NCBI GenBank assembly: GCA_016841765.1
Contig: JAENYN010000039.1
Span: 1 to 44,282 of the forward strand
Length of the DNA stretch: 44,282 nucleotides
Origin: Guptibacillus hwajinpoensis
GTDB lineage: Bacteria > Bacillota > Bacilli > Bacillales > Bacillaceae_O
Reading direction: 5' to 3'
Positions within the stretch are counted from its first letter, which is position 1; the number at the start of each line of letters is the position of its first letter. Shown in pieces: positions 7,565 to 17,905 of this stretch. The notes under the pieces are model-generated. The model searched no databases. It had not been told where the DNA came from and saw only the letters and a program-made list of their open reading frames with translations. A program made the translations under genes and the position numbers.

Positions 7565-8560
7565 ATGGAAGAAACGGGAAACCTGCCTGGTTATGCTGCC
7601 GATTACCTTGATGAATTAATTTTAAAAAATCGGCAGCCATCCACAATCAAGCGGTACACATATGATCTGGAAGATTTTTTCAGATGGATGAAAAAGGAAT
7701 ACAAGGACACATCAATCGATAAATGGCAGCATCTTACGGGAGCAGACCTTGATCTTTTTTTCACTCATCTGATCAATGAACGGCACTATACCAGTTCGAC
7801 GGTAAACAGGATTTTGACGGTCCTTAAACAGCTGTACAGGCACCAGGCGAAAAAAGGTGCAATATCTGAAAATCCGCTGGAGAGCATGACAATTGCCCCC
7901 GGTGCACCCAGGTCCCTTGTTCCATCAGATTTTATGACAGGCAAGGAAAAAGAACTCCTCCTATCTGTCGTTCCCGCAAAAAAAGGCCTGACAGAAAATC
8001 AGCTGAAGGGGCGGCACCTTCTGGTCGACCGCAACCTGTCCATTTTTTTCTTATTGATGGAGTATGGTTTGACTCTGCATGAACTTGCAAGCCTGAAGAT
8101 GAAGGACATGCATTTTGAAGACAATACATTGTATATCCCATCCGTTTCCAGCCGATCACGAAGAATACCGATTTCATCTGATGTGAAAAAACAAATCTAC
8201 AAATACATTAAGCAGATTCCGGAACCAGTCCGCCCCCGTTACAAAAGCCATGACCCTCTCTTAGCCGCTTTCGATTTCCAGCGTCTTACATATAGATGGG
8301 TATATGAGACGGAACAGCCGAAAGGATTGACGGAAATCGCAATTCAAAAAATGATAAGAGAAGAGGTGAAACGTGCAGGCCTCAGAAAAGGGCTGTCTGC
8401 CCAGCATATGAGAAACAGTGCCGTTTTGGCGAAGCTCCTGCTTGGCTGGCCTGAAGAAAAAATGTTGGAAGTATTCGGCTTCAAAACTCCTGTATCCTTG
8501 AGACGATACCAAACGTTTCTGGAGCAATATGGGGATGGACTGGAATTGGCCGATGGCTGA
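7565..8560 (+). CDS. Tyrosine recombinase (XerC/D-like) lacking most catalytic residues
   Basis: The 331-aa protein has an N-terminal SAM-like core-binding domain (about 8-100: STIKRYTYDLEDFFRWM, then STVNRILTVLKQLYRH) and a C-terminal integrase fold. The fold is clear but the active site is not. The first catalytic Arg (in TGLRxxEL) is Thr170 in YGLTLHEL. The His of HxxR is Gln280 (QHMR) while Arg283 remains. The third-box His/Trp is Phe306 (FGF). The nucleophile Tyr315 remains. The beta-hairpin Lys is not evident near 194-200 (VSSRSRR). Strand-exchange activity is therefore doubtful. The start follows GGAGGTGG and the gene has its own promoter and terminator. It lies between spoVK and hfq with no att-like repeats, so it is probably resident rather than part of an integrated element. 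Confidence 0.85.
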   Translation: MEETGNLPGYAADYLDELILKNRQPSTIKRYTYDLEDFFRWMKKEYKDTSIDKWQHLTGADLDLFFTHLINERHYTSSTVNRILTVLKQLYRHQAKKGAISENPLESMTIAPGAPRSLVPSDFMTGKEKELLLSVVPAKKGLTENQLKGRHLLVDRNLSIFFLLMEYGLTLHELASLKMKDMHFEDNTLYIPSVSSRSRRIPISSDVKKQIYKYIKQIPEPVRPRYKSHDPLLAAFDFQRLTYRWVYETEQPKGLTEIAIQKMIREEVKRAGLRKGLSAQHMRNSAVLAKLLLGWPEEKMLEVFGFKTPVSLRRYQTFLEQYGDGLELADG

Positions 8561-8579
8561 ACCGTTACCGTGCACACAG

Positions 8580-8605
8580 AAACCCGCTGCCTTGGCAGCG
8601 GGTTT
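8580..8605. terminator. Bidirectional terminator between the recombinase-like gene and hfq
   Basis: The perfect stem AAACCCGCTGCC / GGCAGCGGGTTT sits in the 57-bp gap between two convergent genes and can serve both. Confidence 0.8.
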
Positions 8606-8617
8606 ACCAGCGGGAAT

Positions 8618-8845
8618 TTATCCTTCAAGGTCAATCTGTACATTCTTTTGTGGTGCGAATGTGGAAATGGCATGTTTATAAATCAATTGCTGTTTTCCTT
8701 CGGAATCCAGTAATACAGTGAAGTTGTCGAAGCTTTTAACAACTCCTCTCAGCTGAAAACCGTTAAGCAAATATACTGTAATCAGTGTATTATCTTTTCG
8801 CAATTGGTTCAAAAATTGGTCTTGAATGTTGATCGCTTGTTTCAT
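8618..8845 (-). CDS. hfq: RNA chaperone Hfq
   Basis: Hfq is a hexameric Sm-like RNA-binding protein. The 75-aa Firmicutes-type short form shows Sm1 ([27 protein letters not shown]) and the Sm2 motif YKHAIST, with QDQFLN as the proximal-face start. It lacks the long C-terminal tail of enterobacterial Hfq. It starts 44 bases after the miaA stop behind AAGGGGGA, the common miaA-hfq gene pair. Confidence 0.97.
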   Translation of the reverse strand: MKQAINIQDQFLNQLRKDNTLITVYLLNGFQLRGVVKSFDNFTVLLDSEGKQQLIYKHAISTFAPQKNVQIDLEG

Positions 8846-8889
8846 TACCGGGGTCCCCCTTTATTGATCTCTACTCTTGTTTTATTCGC

Positions 8890-9843
8890 TCAAACATTCA
8901 GCTTTCCTGCAATAGTTTCAAAAATTTCATTTTTAACTACATCAAATGGTGCAGTGCCCTCTGCCACCTGTGTCATGTCAAACCATTCCACGTCCATTTT
9001 ATTTCGGAACCAGGTGAATTGCCGCTTTGCATAACGGCGTGAATTCCGTTTCAAATTTTCAATTGCTTCCTCGTAACCTGCTTTACCATCAAAATAGTCA
9101 TATATTTCCTTATAACCGATTGCCTGTACAGATTGCGTGTCCCGCAATCCGCTTTCATATAACCGTTTCACTTCGGCAAACAGGCCCTGTTCAATCATAT
9201 GATCGACCCGTTCATTGATGCGCCTGTATAATACGTCCCTTTCCATTTCAAGTCCGATGAGCACATGTTCATACCGGGATTCTTTTGTTTGCTGCCTATG
9301 ATATTCCGTCATGGTTTTGCCTGTTGCCCTGTGTATTTCAAGCGCCCTGATCACTCTGCGTAAATTGTTGGGATGGATTCTCCCGGCGCTGTCAGGGTCG
9401 ACAGCGGCAAGATCCCTGTGGATCGATTCGGCCCCCTCTGCTTCCGCCCTCTGCTCAAGCTCGTTTCTGTATGATTGATCTGATACGGCATCAGCAAATT
9501 GATAGCCGAAAAGAACCGCCTGAATATACAGGCCGGTTCCGCCGGCAAGCACAGGAAGCCGGCCCCTCCTATTGATTTCGGAAATCAGGCCGGTGACTTC
9601 TTCCTGGAACTCAGCTACTGAAAAGGGGGCGTCCGGTTCTTTTAAATCGATCAGGTGATGAGGCACACCTTTCATTTCCTCTTTTGTCACCTTAGCCGTT
9701 CCGATGTCCAACCCTTTATAGATTTGCATCGAATCACCGCTGATGACTTCGCCGTCAAATGCCAGTGCTGCTTCAACGGAGAGTTTCGTTTTCCCTACTG
9801 CTGTCGGTCCGATGATTGCAATAACCTTTTCTTTCATTTTCAT
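8890..9843 (-). CDS. miaA: tRNA dimethylallyltransferase MiaA
   Basis: MiaA transfers a dimethylallyl group to N6 of A37 in tRNAs reading UNN codons. The 317-aa protein has the P-loop GPTAVGKT near residue 12, the DSMQIYKGLDIGTAK motif, GGTGLYIQA, and ANNLRRVIRAL-like helices (HPNNLRRVIRALEI). Its product is the substrate of MiaB, encoded at 16.2-17.7 kb. I start at the ATG after an overlapping GTG; the ribosome binding site is weak, and an ATG two codons later is possible. It is transcribed toward hfq. Confidence 0.96.
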   Translation of the reverse strand: MKMKEKVIAIIGPTAVGKTKLSVEAALAFDGEVISGDSMQIYKGLDIGTAKVTKEEMKGVPHHLIDLKEPDAPFSVAEFQEEVTGLISEINRRGRLPVLAGGTGLYIQAVLFGYQFADAVSDQSYRNELEQRAEAEGAESIHRDLAAVDPDSAGRIHPNNLRRVIRALEIHRATGKTMTEYHRQQTKESRYEHVLIGLEMERDVLYRRINERVDHMIEQGLFAEVKRLYESGLRDTQSVQAIGYKEIYDYFDGKAGYEEAIENLKRNSRRYAKRQFTWFRNKMDVEWFDMTQVAEGTAPFDVVKNEIFETIAGKLNV

Positions 9844-9919
9844 CACTTCACAATTTTTGGCTTTTTATCCATTTTTCATACATCCAAATTGAACGGAAAC
9901 CGCATTTACTTCAATGGCT

Positions 9920-11851
9920 TTACATCACCCGCTTGAACATCTTTTCCATTTCATATGTCGAGTAATGGACGATTATTGGTCTTCCATGCGGGCATGTAAA
10001 TGGATCGCTTGATTTCCTCAGCGTTTCGAGCAGGGCAAAAATCTCATCGTTCCGCAAGTGCCTGTTAGCCTTTATCGCCCGTTTGCATGACATCATAATG
10101 GCAGCTTCTTCACGGAGCTTCTTGACATCAACCTTATTCATCCTTAGCAGCTGGCTGATCATCTCTTCAATCGTGTCCTGTTCATGGCCGCGCGGAAACC
10201 ATGAAGGATGGCTGCGGACGATGTAACCCTGGGGGCCGAATGGCTCAAGAAATACTCCGACTTCTTTGAGGTTATCCAAATGTTCATTGATTTTCAATGC
10301 TTCTGCCCTCGTGAATTCAAACGTAAGCGGCACTAACATTTCCTGCACTTCATCGGGGATTTCACCAACCTTTTCACGGAAAAACTCATAGTTTATCCGC
10401 TCCTGGGCCGCATGCTGGTCAATGATATACAGACCTTTGTCATTCTGGGCCAAAATGTATGTCCCATGCATCTGTCCGATTGGATACATGACCGGCACCC
10501 GGCTCTCTTCGATCACTGAGCCGGCAGTGATGCCGGCTGTCTCTTCCTCTGTTCCCTCCTCATCGGCTGCCAGGTCGGGAACATCAGGAAACGGCCGCTT
10601 CATTTCATTTTGACTCGAAGGTTCCGGGTCTGGTTCCGATGAAAGGCGCCCGCTTCCTCCGGCCAATATTTCTGTTGCCTTCTCCAGAATATCAGGTTCG
10701 TCATAATACGGGTTTTCAGTACTTTTCCGCCCGTCCGTCTTGCCAGCCTCTTCCGGGTCACTTGCCGTTTTTCTGCTATGGGCGCTGTGTTCCAACGTAA
10801 ACTGCTGCTGTTCTTCGTTTACTTTTTCCTTTGCCTGCCTTGAAGGCGTTACATCCGGAATCAGCTGCTGTTCTTTCATAACGTCCCGGATAGCCGCCTC
10901 CACCAGCTCATTCAGCTCTTTTTCTTTACTCAGCCTGACTTCCAGTTTGGCAGGATGGACGTTAACATCGACGAGAAGCGGATCCATTTCTATATTCAAT
11001 AGGACGATTGGATAACGGCCGATCGGAAGGAGCGTGTGATACCCGCTTTGAATTGCCCTGACAAGCGGAAAGTTTTTGATGAAACGGCCGTTGATCAACG
11101 TTGAAATATAATTCCTGGATGCCCGCGTCACTTCCGGAAGTGCGATAAAACCGCTGATCGTGAAATCAAGCGATGAAGATTCGATTTTCACCATCTTCTT
11201 GGCGACCGAAATCCCGTAAACCGCGGCAATAACCTGCAAGATGTCGCCGTTTCCTGTTGTTTGCAGCATTTTTTTTCCGTTATGGGTAAGCTTGAATGCC
11301 ACCTCCGGATGAGAGAGCGCAATCCGGTTGACGACATCCGATATGTTGCCGAGCTCAGTATGGATCGTTTTCATATATTTCAGCCTGGCGGGCGTATTAT
11401 AAAAAAGATCCGTGACGGTGATATCGGTTCCTTTGCGCCCGGCTGATGATTCATGTTTGCTGACCGTTCCGCCCCGTATGGCAAGATGGGTGCCGGGGCC
11501 ATCTCCTGTGCATGTCTTCATGTCCACAGCCGACACAGAGGCGATGCTCGGAAGCGCCTCTCCGCGGAAACCGAGTGTCCGGATTCGGAAGAGGTCATGT
11601 TCGTCTTTAATTTTACTTGTCGCATGGCGTTCGAACGCCAGCAGGACATCTTCTTTTTCGATGCCTGCCCCATTATCTGCTATGCGGATTTTCGACAGGC
11701 CCGCTTCTTCCACTTCAATATCCACTCGTGTGCTTCCGGCATCGATGGCATTTTCAAGCAATTCTTTCACAACTGAAGCGGGCCGTTCCACCACTTCTCC
11801 GGCAGCAATTTTATTCGAAAGGTTTTCATCCATCAACTTTATTTTCGCCAA
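9920..11851 (-). CDS. mutL: DNA mismatch repair endonuclease MutL
   Basis: MutL couples MutS mismatch recognition to strand nicking. The 643-aa protein has the GHKL ATPase motifs [14 protein letters not shown] and [13 protein letters not shown] in the N-terminal 110 residues, a low-complexity acidic linker (about 330-445), and a C-terminal endonuclease domain. That domain carries the DQHA(x)2E(x)4E metal motif [14 protein letters not shown], plus CKRAIKAN and CPHGRP, so this is the nicking type of MutL used by bacteria without MutH. I choose the TTG of (M)AKIKLMDE because AAAGGGG lies at proper spacing and B. subtilis MutL begins MAK; a GTG three codons earlier is less well placed. It lies 31 bases below the mutS stop. 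Confidence 0.97.
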   Translation of the reverse strand: MAKIKLMDENLSNKIAAGEVVERPASVVKELLENAIDAGSTRVDIEVEEAGLSKIRIADNGAGIEKEDVLLAFERHATSKIKDEHDLFRIRTLGFRGEALPSIASVSAVDMKTCTGDGPGTHLAIRGGTVSKHESSAGRKGTDITVTDLFYNTPARLKYMKTIHTELGNISDVVNRIALSHPEVAFKLTHNGKKMLQTTGNGDILQVIAAVYGISVAKKMVKIESSSLDFTISGFIALPEVTRASRNYISTLINGRFIKNFPLVRAIQSGYHTLLPIGRYPIVLLNIEMDPLLVDVNVHPAKLEVRLSKEKELNELVEAAIRDVMKEQQLIPDVTPSRQAKEKVNEEQQQFTLEHSAHSRKTASDPEEAGKTDGRKSTENPYYDEPDILEKATEILAGGSGRLSSEPDPEPSSQNEMKRPFPDVPDLAADEEGTEEETAGITAGSVIEESRVPVMYPIGQMHGTYILAQNDKGLYIIDQHAAQERINYEFFREKVGEIPDEVQEMLVPLTFEFTRAEALKINEHLDNLKEVGVFLEPFGPQGYIVRSHPSWFPRGHEQDTIEEMISQLLRMNKVDVKKLREEAAIMMSCKRAIKANRHLRNDEIFALLETLRKSSDPFTCPHGRPIIVHYSTYEMEKMFKRVM

Positions 11852-11882
11852 TGCTGCCACCCCTTTCCTCGTCTATCTGTCA

Positions 11883-14495
11883 TCACTGGGATTTCAAATC
11901 TTTTTGCAGCCTGTATAGCTCATTCATGGCATCAAGGGGAGTGAGTTCCAGGATGTTCAGGTTCACCAGGCTTTTCAGGACCTTTTCTTCCCTCTTCTCC
12001 ATTTTTGGTTTTTTTTGCATCCGTCTGTCACTATCCTTGAAAAAACTTAATTGCTGTTCGTCTTCATACACCCCGCCGTCATCGTCAACGTTCTTTGCCG
12101 TTGCTGCTTCTTTGCTTGATGGCTGTGCCTGTTCAAAGGCGGACAGGATTTCCTGTGCCCTTCCAATAAGTTGGTCAGGCAGTTGCGCAAGCTGTGCGAC
12201 GTGGATTCCGTAACTCTTATCGGCTTGTCCCTCTTCAACCTTATGGAGGAAGACAACGCTCCCCTCCTCCTCTATTGCACTGACGTGAACATTTTTCAGA
12301 TTAGCAAGAGATTGTTCCAGAGCTGTCAACTCATGGTAATGGGTCGAAAAAAGGGTTTTGGCGCCAATGTTGTCATGAATGTACTCGATGATTGCCTGTG
12401 CGAGCGCCATGCCGTCATATGTGGATGTGCCCCGGCCGATTTCATCAAGCAGAATCAAGCTTCTGTCAGTCGCATTGGTCAATGCGTTTTTCGCTTCAAG
12501 CATTTCTACCATGAACGTGCTCTGGCCGCTGACAAGATCGTCGGCAGCACCGATTCTGGTGAAAACCTGGTCGAAAATCGGCAGCACTGCCTTTTCTGCA
12601 GGGACGAAACAGCCGATTTGTGCCATAATCGCCGTTAAAGCGAGCTGTCTCATATAGGTGCTTTTCCCTGACATGTTCGGACCAGTTATGAGCAACTGCT
12701 CCCTACCCTCTTCCATCACCAAATCGTTTGCGACATATTCCTGGGTATCCATGACTTTCTCAACGACGGGATGGCGGCCGTCGGTAATGTGTATCATCCT
12801 GTTTTCGTTAAACTCGGGCCGGACATAATGATACTCTTCACTGGCAACAGCAAAAGACTGGAGCACATCCAGTTCACTGATGATCCGGGCAAGATTTTGC
12901 AGTTTCGGAATGTATGTTTTCACTTCCTGGCGGATTTCCTGGAAGAGATCATATTCCAGCGTTACACTTTTTTCTTCGGCTTCAAGGATTAAAGCTTCTT
13001 TTTCCTTCAATTCAGGTGTGATGAAACGTTCGGCGTTTGTCAGTGTCTGTTTCCGTTCATACATACCATCTGGCAAATGTTTCAAGTTAGTGCGGGTTAC
13101 TTCGATATAATATCCGAACACACGGTTGTATCCTATTTTCAGCGATTTGATGCCCGTCTTCCGGCGCTCTTTCTGTTCAAGCTCAGCAATCCAGCGTTTT
13201 CCGTTTTTGCTTGCGTCCCGGAATTGGTCCAGCTCCTTATTGAACCCGTCACCGATGATGCCGCCTTCCTTGACGGACAATGGCGGATCCTCTTTAATGC
13301 CTCTTTTCAACAGGCCTGTAAGCTCATGGCACGGATCTGCGCTGGCAGTTAGAAATCTGGCGTATTCATTATCAAGGCTTTCGGCCAGCTTCAGAATGGC
13401 TGGAACCTGTTCGAGTGACTTCCGCAGCTGAATCAGGTCGCGTGCGTTCACGTTGCCGTAGGCGACACGTCCGGCAAGCCGTTCGAGGTCATACACCTCT
13501 TTCAATTTCTCACGGAGATCTTCACGTTCAAAGAAATGGCTGAGGAGTGTCTCCACCATGTCATGGCGCTTTTCGATTTCATGCCTGTCAAGGAGCGGCC
13601 TTTCAATCCATTGTTTAAGCATGCGTCCGCCCATTGCCGTCACTGTCTTGTCCAGAAGCCATAAAAGTGATCCCTTCCGGCCTTTTGTCCGGATGGTTTC
13701 CACCAATTCCAGATTCCGCCTTGAATACATATCAAGCTTCATATAGTGCGAGAGCTCATACGTTTTAACAGGCTGCAAATGATCAAGGGACCGGCGCTGA
13801 GTCTGGACAAGATATGTAAATAGTTTCCCAACCGCTTCAGTCTGTACGCTGTCAGCTGATTGTGGCGCAAGTCCGGATAACGCGGCCGGCATCGCTGTGT
13901 CTGCCGTGAACGTCAGAGTGGCCCCCAATCGTTCCCGGAAAAGGCTGACAGCCTCTGAAGGTGCATTTTCATCCATGATCACTTCCCGGGCCCCGCTCGA
14001 AAAAATCTCCTGAAGTGCTTCTTCCCATCCGGCTGTAGTTGTTGTCAGCGTTTCACCCGTTGTCAAATCGGACATCGCCACTGCCGTACCGGTTGTCCCG
14101 TTTGAAACAGCTGCTATGTAATTGTTTTCCTTTTCATCTATCATATTTTCTTTCATTATCGTTCCGGGGGTAATCAGCTGGACGACTTCCCGTTTCACGA
14201 CCCCTTTGGCCTGCTTCGGATCTTCAACCTGCTCGCAAATGGCCACTTTATATCCTTTGTTGATCAGCTGGGATATGTAATTATCAGCTGAGTGATAAGG
14301 GACCCCGCACATCGGGATACGTCCGGCATCACCTCCGTCCCGGCTTGTAAGTGTGATTTCAAGTTCCTGTGATGCAGCAGTGGCATCTTCAAAGAACATT
14401 TCATAAAAGTCACCTAAACGGAAAAATAAAAAGGCATCTTTATACTGTGCCTTTATTTTCAAGTATTGCTGTAACATTGGTGTATACTGGGCCAT
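11883..14495 (-). CDS. mutS: DNA mismatch repair protein MutS
   Basis: MutS is the ATP-dependent mismatch-binding clamp. The 870-aa protein has the mismatch-contacting [12 protein letters not shown] motif near residue 30, lever and clamp domains, and a C-terminal ABC-type ATPase with Walker [10 protein letters not shown], Walker [16 protein letters not shown] and the STHYHEL switch. A C-terminal QLSFF peptide ([12 protein letters not shown]) resembles the beta-clamp-binding motif known in B. subtilis MutS. It is co-transcribed with mutL and has an extended -10 promoter of its own. Confidence 0.98.
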   Translation of the reverse strand: MAQYTPMLQQYLKIKAQYKDAFLFFRLGDFYEMFFEDATAASQELEITLTSRDGGDAGRIPMCGVPYHSADNYISQLINKGYKVAICEQVEDPKQAKGVVKREVVQLITPGTIMKENMIDEKENNYIAAVSNGTTGTAVAMSDLTTGETLTTTTAGWEEALQEIFSSGAREVIMDENAPSEAVSLFRERLGATLTFTADTAMPAALSGLAPQSADSVQTEAVGKLFTYLVQTQRRSLDHLQPVKTYELSHYMKLDMYSRRNLELVETIRTKGRKGSLLWLLDKTVTAMGGRMLKQWIERPLLDRHEIEKRHDMVETLLSHFFEREDLREKLKEVYDLERLAGRVAYGNVNARDLIQLRKSLEQVPAILKLAESLDNEYARFLTASADPCHELTGLLKRGIKEDPPLSVKEGGIIGDGFNKELDQFRDASKNGKRWIAELEQKERRKTGIKSLKIGYNRVFGYYIEVTRTNLKHLPDGMYERKQTLTNAERFITPELKEKEALILEAEEKSVTLEYDLFQEIRQEVKTYIPKLQNLARIISELDVLQSFAVASEEYHYVRPEFNENRMIHITDGRHPVVEKVMDTQEYVANDLVMEEGREQLLITGPNMSGKSTYMRQLALTAIMAQIGCFVPAEKAVLPIFDQVFTRIGAADDLVSGQSTFMVEMLEAKNALTNATDRSLILLDEIGRGTSTYDGMALAQAIIEYIHDNIGAKTLFSTHYHELTALEQSLANLKNVHVSAIEEEGSVVFLHKVEEGQADKSYGIHVAQLAQLPDQLIGRAQEILSAFEQAQPSSKEAATAKNVDDDGGVYEDEQQLSFFKDSDRRMQKKPKMEKREEKVLKSLVNLNILELTPLDAMNELYRLQKDLKSQ

Positions 14496-14540
14496 ATCTA
14501 ATTAATTCCCCCACAATTGATTCTCTTCCAAGCTCCATTT

Positions 14541-14549
14541 ATTATAGCA
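14541..14549 (-). promoter_or_regulatory. Extended -10 promoter of mutSL
   Basis: TGCTATAAT on the minus strand is a perfect extended -10 element 46 bases ahead of the mutS ATG. No good -35 is present. Confidence 0.55.
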
Positions 14550-14632
14550 TAAACCTGCCCTCCTCTCATTCGCTTAACCTTTAAAGTTGGCTGTTATGGC
14601 TGAGCGTAGTTACGTTGAAGATCGGCAAAACA

Positions 14633-14663
14633 AAAAACCAGGGAAACAGGATTTCCCCGGTTC
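14633..14663 (-). terminator. Terminator of cotE
   Basis: The stem formed by AACCAGGGAAA and TTTCCCCGGTT has one mismatch. It lies directly past the cotE stop with a T-run on the minus strand. Confidence 0.75.
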
Positions 14664-15227
14664 TTACTCTTCTTCTCCAATTAAGAATTGTGGATCGAGA
14701 TCTTCAAATTCCTCTTCAAAATCATCACTCTCGAACTCCTCGAATTCTTCAGCGCATCCATCAGGATCGACTTTTACGCACACTTTCGTTTCGCCGATGA
14801 TTTCTGCTGCAAGTTCCCTTTCCACCTGGACAATGACTTTATTCCCGTTGGGTGAAATCGTGGCTTCCAGACAGTTTGGCTGCTGCAGAACCCGGACAAT
14901 GACTTCAAAATCATCCGAAAGACAGTTTTTGTCACGGACGTGAAGCGGTATTTCATCGTGATAGGTTACTTTTTCAGTTGCTACCTCTGTTTTGGTATTG
15001 TCACTGTATGAATACCAGATGTTTGCTTCATAGGAACCGTGGACAATGACACAATCACCGTCTTTTTTTGCTTTATATTCATGGTTGATCAGCCAGCATC
15101 CCAAAATGCTTGTCGGCTTGTGGGCAGGCGTAATTGCATGTGTGGCCTGGGTGAATTTCCGGCCTTTTCCGCAAACCGCCTTCGTAATGATCTCTCTATA
15201 ATGTTTGTGGTGCTCTCGTGACGCCAT
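14664..15227 (-). CDS. cotE: Outer spore coat morphogenetic protein CotE
   Basis: CotE organises assembly of the outer coat around the forespore, interacting with SpoIVA and many Cot proteins. The 187-aa protein aligns throughout with B. subtilis Cot[19 protein letters not shown], then [25 protein letters not shown], and an acidic tail ([21 protein letters not shown]) ending FLIGEEE. The N-terminus has an eight-residue His-containing extension ([12 protein letters not shown]) over the B. subtilis protein, supported by GAGGAGGT upstream. It is monocistronic, with its own sporulation-type promoter and a terminator. It marks the organism as a spore former. Confidence 0.96.
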   Translation of the reverse strand: MASREHHKHYREIITKAVCGKGRKFTQATHAITPAHKPTSILGCWLINHEYKAKKDGDCVIVHGSYEANIWYSYSDNTKTEVATEKVTYHDEIPLHVRDKNCLSDDFEVIVRVLQQPNCLEATISPNGNKVIVQVERELAAEIIGETKVCVKVDPDGCAEEFEEFESDDFEEEFEDLDPQFLIGEEE

Positions 15228-15259
15228 ATGAGCAATACCTCCTCTTTGAATCTCATTTC

Positions 15260-15288
15260 ATCCTATGCAGGGCGAATGACCATTGTGC
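15260..15288 (-). promoter_or_regulatory. SigE-like sporulation promoter of cotE
   Basis: On the minus strand GCACAAT (-35, 15288-15282), a 14-bp spacer and CATAGGAT (-10, 15267-15260) resemble the SigE pattern GNATANT-N14-CATANANT, about 33 bases before the ATG. B. subtilis cotE has SigE and SigK promoters. The -10 also fits SigK (CATANNNT). Confidence 0.45.
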
Positions 15289-15509
15289 GAAAAAAATAAT
15301 AAAATTCCTCAATCTTGCCGCTCTGTAACATTCTATGTACGAACTGCCTGATATGTGCCTATTTTTTTATACGGTACATGAAATTTTATAACTTTTCAAA
15401 AGGAGTTGATGAGTACCGGCTTTTCCTTTCAGAAAGGCTGTTTTGGCTGCTATTGGTGATGCTATGGCTTTTTAACGGGAGGGAAATCTTTAAAGCTCTT
15501 TGGAATTGA

Positions 15510-15632
15510 CACCGCACGAAGAAGCTTAATCAATGTCCTGCGGGAATAGTGCTGAGGAGGCTCCCCGGTCGCCCCGCGGCAAAGAAGACACTGTGTGGTG
15601 AAAGCGAATGGCTGCAGAGGAAAGGAACGGAC
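15510..15632. repeat. Family C repeat, degenerate copy
   Basis: It shares GCACGAAGAAGCTTAATC, CAATG, CTGCGGGAATAG and GAGGAGGCTC with the 5.6-kb element, and GCAAAGAAGACACTGTG followed by GGTGAAAGCGA with the right-edge copy. Both terminal inverted repeats are lost. Confidence 0.6.
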
Positions 15633-15715
15633 AAGATTCGGAAAACTAAATTCCTTCCTTCCACAATCCCGCCCGTTGAACTGTTTACTGACAATTTTTT
15701 CTTTCTATCCGGCAA

Positions 15716-15742
15716 AAAAACCCCTGCCGAAGCAGAGGTTTC
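15716..15742 (-). terminator. Terminator of the miaB-ricA operon
   Basis: The stem AAACCCCTGC-CGAA-GCAGAGGTTT (one mismatch) directly follows the ricA stop, with a run of seven T on the minus strand. Confidence 0.8.
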
Positions 15743-15745
15743 AAA

Positions 15746-16177
15746 TTAGTGATCGCAGCCTGCGCCACCGTTTTTAAGTTTTGATCCAGTTTCGCCGTGA
15801 AGAATATCGCCGCCGGTTGATTCAATGATATAATCGGTCACCCGGTTAGAAATTGTGCTTGCGACGATCTGCAGAAGGTCATTCACATCAGACTGCGACT
15901 GCTGGAATTCTTTAATGATCGGAATCTCGTCAAGCTGTGCATACAAATGATCGATCTCTTCTTCAACCTGTTTCAACGCTTCATGCTTTTGATAGTGCTG
16001 AAGATTGACGGCCTGCTTTTGCAGTGTCTTGATTTTACTGATCAAGGCGCTTACTTTCTGGTTTTCATTCAACTGGGCTTCTGCCCGTTTGAAAAAGTCG
16101 ACTTCTTCGGTATCGGAAATCATTTTCGCAAGCTCCTGGGCCCTGTCCATAATGTCTGTGCGCGTATACTTTGCCAT
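15746..16177 (-). CDS. ricA: RicA (YmcA), regulator of RNase Y and development
   Basis: RicA, with RicF and RicT, forms an iron-sulfur complex that stimulates RNase Y processing of polycistronic mRNAs and is needed in B. subtilis for sporulation, competence and biofilms. The 143-aa length equals that of B. subtilis YmcA, and the core AKMISDTEEVDFFKRAEAQLNENQKVS and STISNRVTDYIIESTGGDILHGETGSK is highly similar. The protein is mostly helical (YlbF/YmcA family), with one C-terminal cysteine (GAGCDH) that may help bind the cluster. It lies ten bases past the miaB stop behind GAGGTGA, so it is co-transcribed with miaB. Its target gene rny is in this window. Confidence 0.95.
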   Translation of the reverse strand: MAKYTRTDIMDRAQELAKMISDTEEVDFFKRAEAQLNENQKVSALISKIKTLQKQAVNLQHYQKHEALKQVEEEIDHLYAQLDEIPIIKEFQQSQSDVNDLLQIVASTISNRVTDYIIESTGGDILHGETGSKLKNGGAGCDH

Positions 16178-16187
16178 TTATGTCACC

Positions 16188-17741
16188 TCAATATTTTTCG
16201 ATTGTAATTTCTTCATCGGTTGCCTCTCCGTCAAGAGACCATGTCTTTGCAGCAGTGATTCTGACATTGACCAATTGCCCGATCAGATCTTTGGAACCTT
16301 TGAAGTTCACAAGTTTATTCTTCCGGGTATGCCCTGACAATGTATCAGGATCCTTTTTACTGACGCCTTCCACAAGCACTTCAACGACCTGGTCCTGGTA
16401 GGACTTGTTTTTCCGGGCGGAGATGTCATTTACAACCGCATTAAGCCGCTGAAGCCGTTCCTTCTTGACTTCCATCGGAATGTTATCAGCCATTTTTGCG
16501 GCAGGCGTACCTTCACGTGGCGAATAGATGAATGTATAGGCGCTATCGTACCCGACCTCTTTCACCAGTGAAAGGGTTTCTTCAAACTGCTCGTCTGTCT
16601 CGTTCGGGAAACCGACGATGATGTCTGTTGTAAGCGAAGCGTTCGGCATGGCCGCTTTAATTTTTCCGACAAGCTCCATATAGCGCCCCCTGTCATACTT
16701 GCGGGCCATCAGCTTCAGGACATCAGAGCTGCCGGACTGCACTGGGAGGTGAATATGGTCGACCAGGTTCCCGCCTTTCGCAAGCACTTCGACCAATTTG
16801 TCATCGAAATCACGCGGGTGGCTCGTTGTGAACCGGATGCGGGGAATATCGATCTTCCGCAGTTCATCCATAAGATCACCAAGGCCATACTCCATATCTT
16901 CTATATCCTTGCCATAAGCATTCACATTCTGGCCAAGCAGCGTGATTTCCTTATAGCCTTTGGCGGCAAGGGTGCGCACTTCAGCAATAATGTCTTCCGG
17001 ACGGCGGCTCCGTTCTTTTCCGCGTGTATAGGGAACGATGCAATAGGTGCAAAACTTGTCGCATCCGTACATGATGTTCACCCAGCCTTTAATGCTTCCG
17101 TTCCGCACTTTCGGCAAGTTTTCGATGACGTCGCCCTCTTTGGACCACACTTCAACAACCATTTCTTTTTGGAACATGGCATTCTTGACGATTTGCGGAA
17201 GCCGGTGGATATTATGGGTGCCGAACACCATATCGATATGCTGATGCTTTTGGAGGATGCGGTTTACAACCGATTCTTCCTGGGACATGCAGCCGCATAC
17301 TCCTAGAAGCAAATCAGGCTTCTCTGTCTTCAATGCTTTCAGGTGCCCGATTTCGCCGAAAACCTTATTTTCGGCATTTTCCCTGATGGCACACGTATTC
17401 AACAGGATGACGTCGGCATCGGCTGTTTCGTTTGTTGCTTCAAAACCCAGTTCTGTCAAAATGCCGGCCATAACTTCCGTATCGTGTTCATTCATCTGGC
17501 AGCCATAGGTGCGGATTAAAAACTTTTTCCCTGTGCCGATTCCGGACATATCTTCCGGTATTGTGAAGTCATCGTGATAGAGCACCTGTTCTTTACCGCG
17601 CCGTTTCGCTTCTTTCAGATTCGGCGGCTGATACGTTTGCTCAAAATACTTGGCAAAGTCTGCAGAAGTCTTGGATTTTACGTCCAGCTTCGGTTCCGTT
17701 GCCACTGATCCCTTGTTTGCTTTTCGCTGCTGTTCGTTCAT
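16188..17741 (-). CDS. miaB: tRNA-2-methylthio-N6-dimethylallyladenosine synthase MiaB
   Basis: MiaB is a radical SAM methylthiotransferase that acts after MiaA on tRNA A37. The 517-aa protein has an N-terminal UPF0004 domain with three cluster cysteines ([34 protein letters not shown]), the radical SAM motif CxxxCxxC (CDKFCTYC) and a C-terminal TRAM domain. A roughly 65-residue N-terminal extension before [10 protein letters not shown] matches the Bacillus form. The start MNEQQRK has AAGGGGA upstream; the longer frame is unsupported. It is the first gene of the miaB-ricA pair. Confidence 0.97.
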   Translation of the reverse strand: MNEQQRKANKGSVATEPKLDVKSKTSADFAKYFEQTYQPPNLKEAKRRGKEQVLYHDDFTIPEDMSGIGTGKKFLIRTYGCQMNEHDTEVMAGILTELGFEATNETADADVILLNTCAIRENAENKVFGEIGHLKALKTEKPDLLLGVCGCMSQEESVVNRILQKHQHIDMVFGTHNIHRLPQIVKNAMFQKEMVVEVWSKEGDVIENLPKVRNGSIKGWVNIMYGCDKFCTYCIVPYTRGKERSRRPEDIIAEVRTLAAKGYKEITLLGQNVNAYGKDIEDMEYGLGDLMDELRKIDIPRIRFTTSHPRDFDDKLVEVLAKGGNLVDHIHLPVQSGSSDVLKLMARKYDRGRYMELVGKIKAAMPNASLTTDIIVGFPNETDEQFEETLSLVKEVGYDSAYTFIYSPREGTPAAKMADNIPMEVKKERLQRLNAVVNDISARKNKSYQDQVVEVLVEGVSKKDPDTLSGHTRKNKLVNFKGSKDLIGQLVNVRITAAKTWSLDGEATDEEITIEKY

Positions 17742-17847
17742 ATTGATCCCCTTCCTATTCGCAAATAAATAAGCGAACATACATTTTACAATTATAACCT
17801 CTAAACCGTTTTTGGACAATCCCAAAAAGGTTGGCTGCCCATGTATC

Positions 17848-17873
17848 AGGGCCGGCCTTGCCCGGCCGGCCCT
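17848..17873 (-). terminator. GC-rich hairpin downstream of kbl
   Basis: AGGGCCGGCC-TTGC-CCGGCCGGCCCT is a very strong stem 33 bases past the kbl stop. It lacks a T-run on the minus strand, so it may be a weak or Rho-assisted terminator, or an mRNA 3'-end stabiliser. Confidence 0.45.
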
Positions 17874-17905
17874 TCACAGGTCTTATTCATTTATTCGTGA
17901 CTGGA

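Larger units (their letters stand above)
15228..15745. other. cotE-ricA intergenic region
   Basis: This 518-bp gap holds the cotE leader and SigE-like promoter (15228-15290), an AT-rich stretch of about 220 bp with no clear signal, a degenerate family C repeat (about 15510-15632) and the ricA terminator. Open frames here, such as a 64-codon plus-strand one at 15315, lack a proper ribosome binding site and coding character. Confidence 0.6.

Noticed and set aside
7551-7567. A four-codon leader frame (ATG GAG GTG GCA TAA) overlapping the recombinase-like start
   Set aside because: It arises from the ribosome binding site itself and has none of its own; chance is the simplest explanation.
14590-14625. 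Weak similarity of GCTGAGCGTAGTTACG upstream of mutS to GCCGAGCGCAGCTATAG at about 20370
   Set aside because: The match is short and interrupted by many transitions. It could be a decayed repeat but cannot be supported by two loci alone.
15315-15509. A 64-codon plus-strand frame between cotE and ricA, with AAAGGAG nearby
   Set aside because: The AAAGGAG motif serves a different frame that stops after 16 codons. The 64-codon frame has no ribosome binding site at its own ATG and no recognisable domain.
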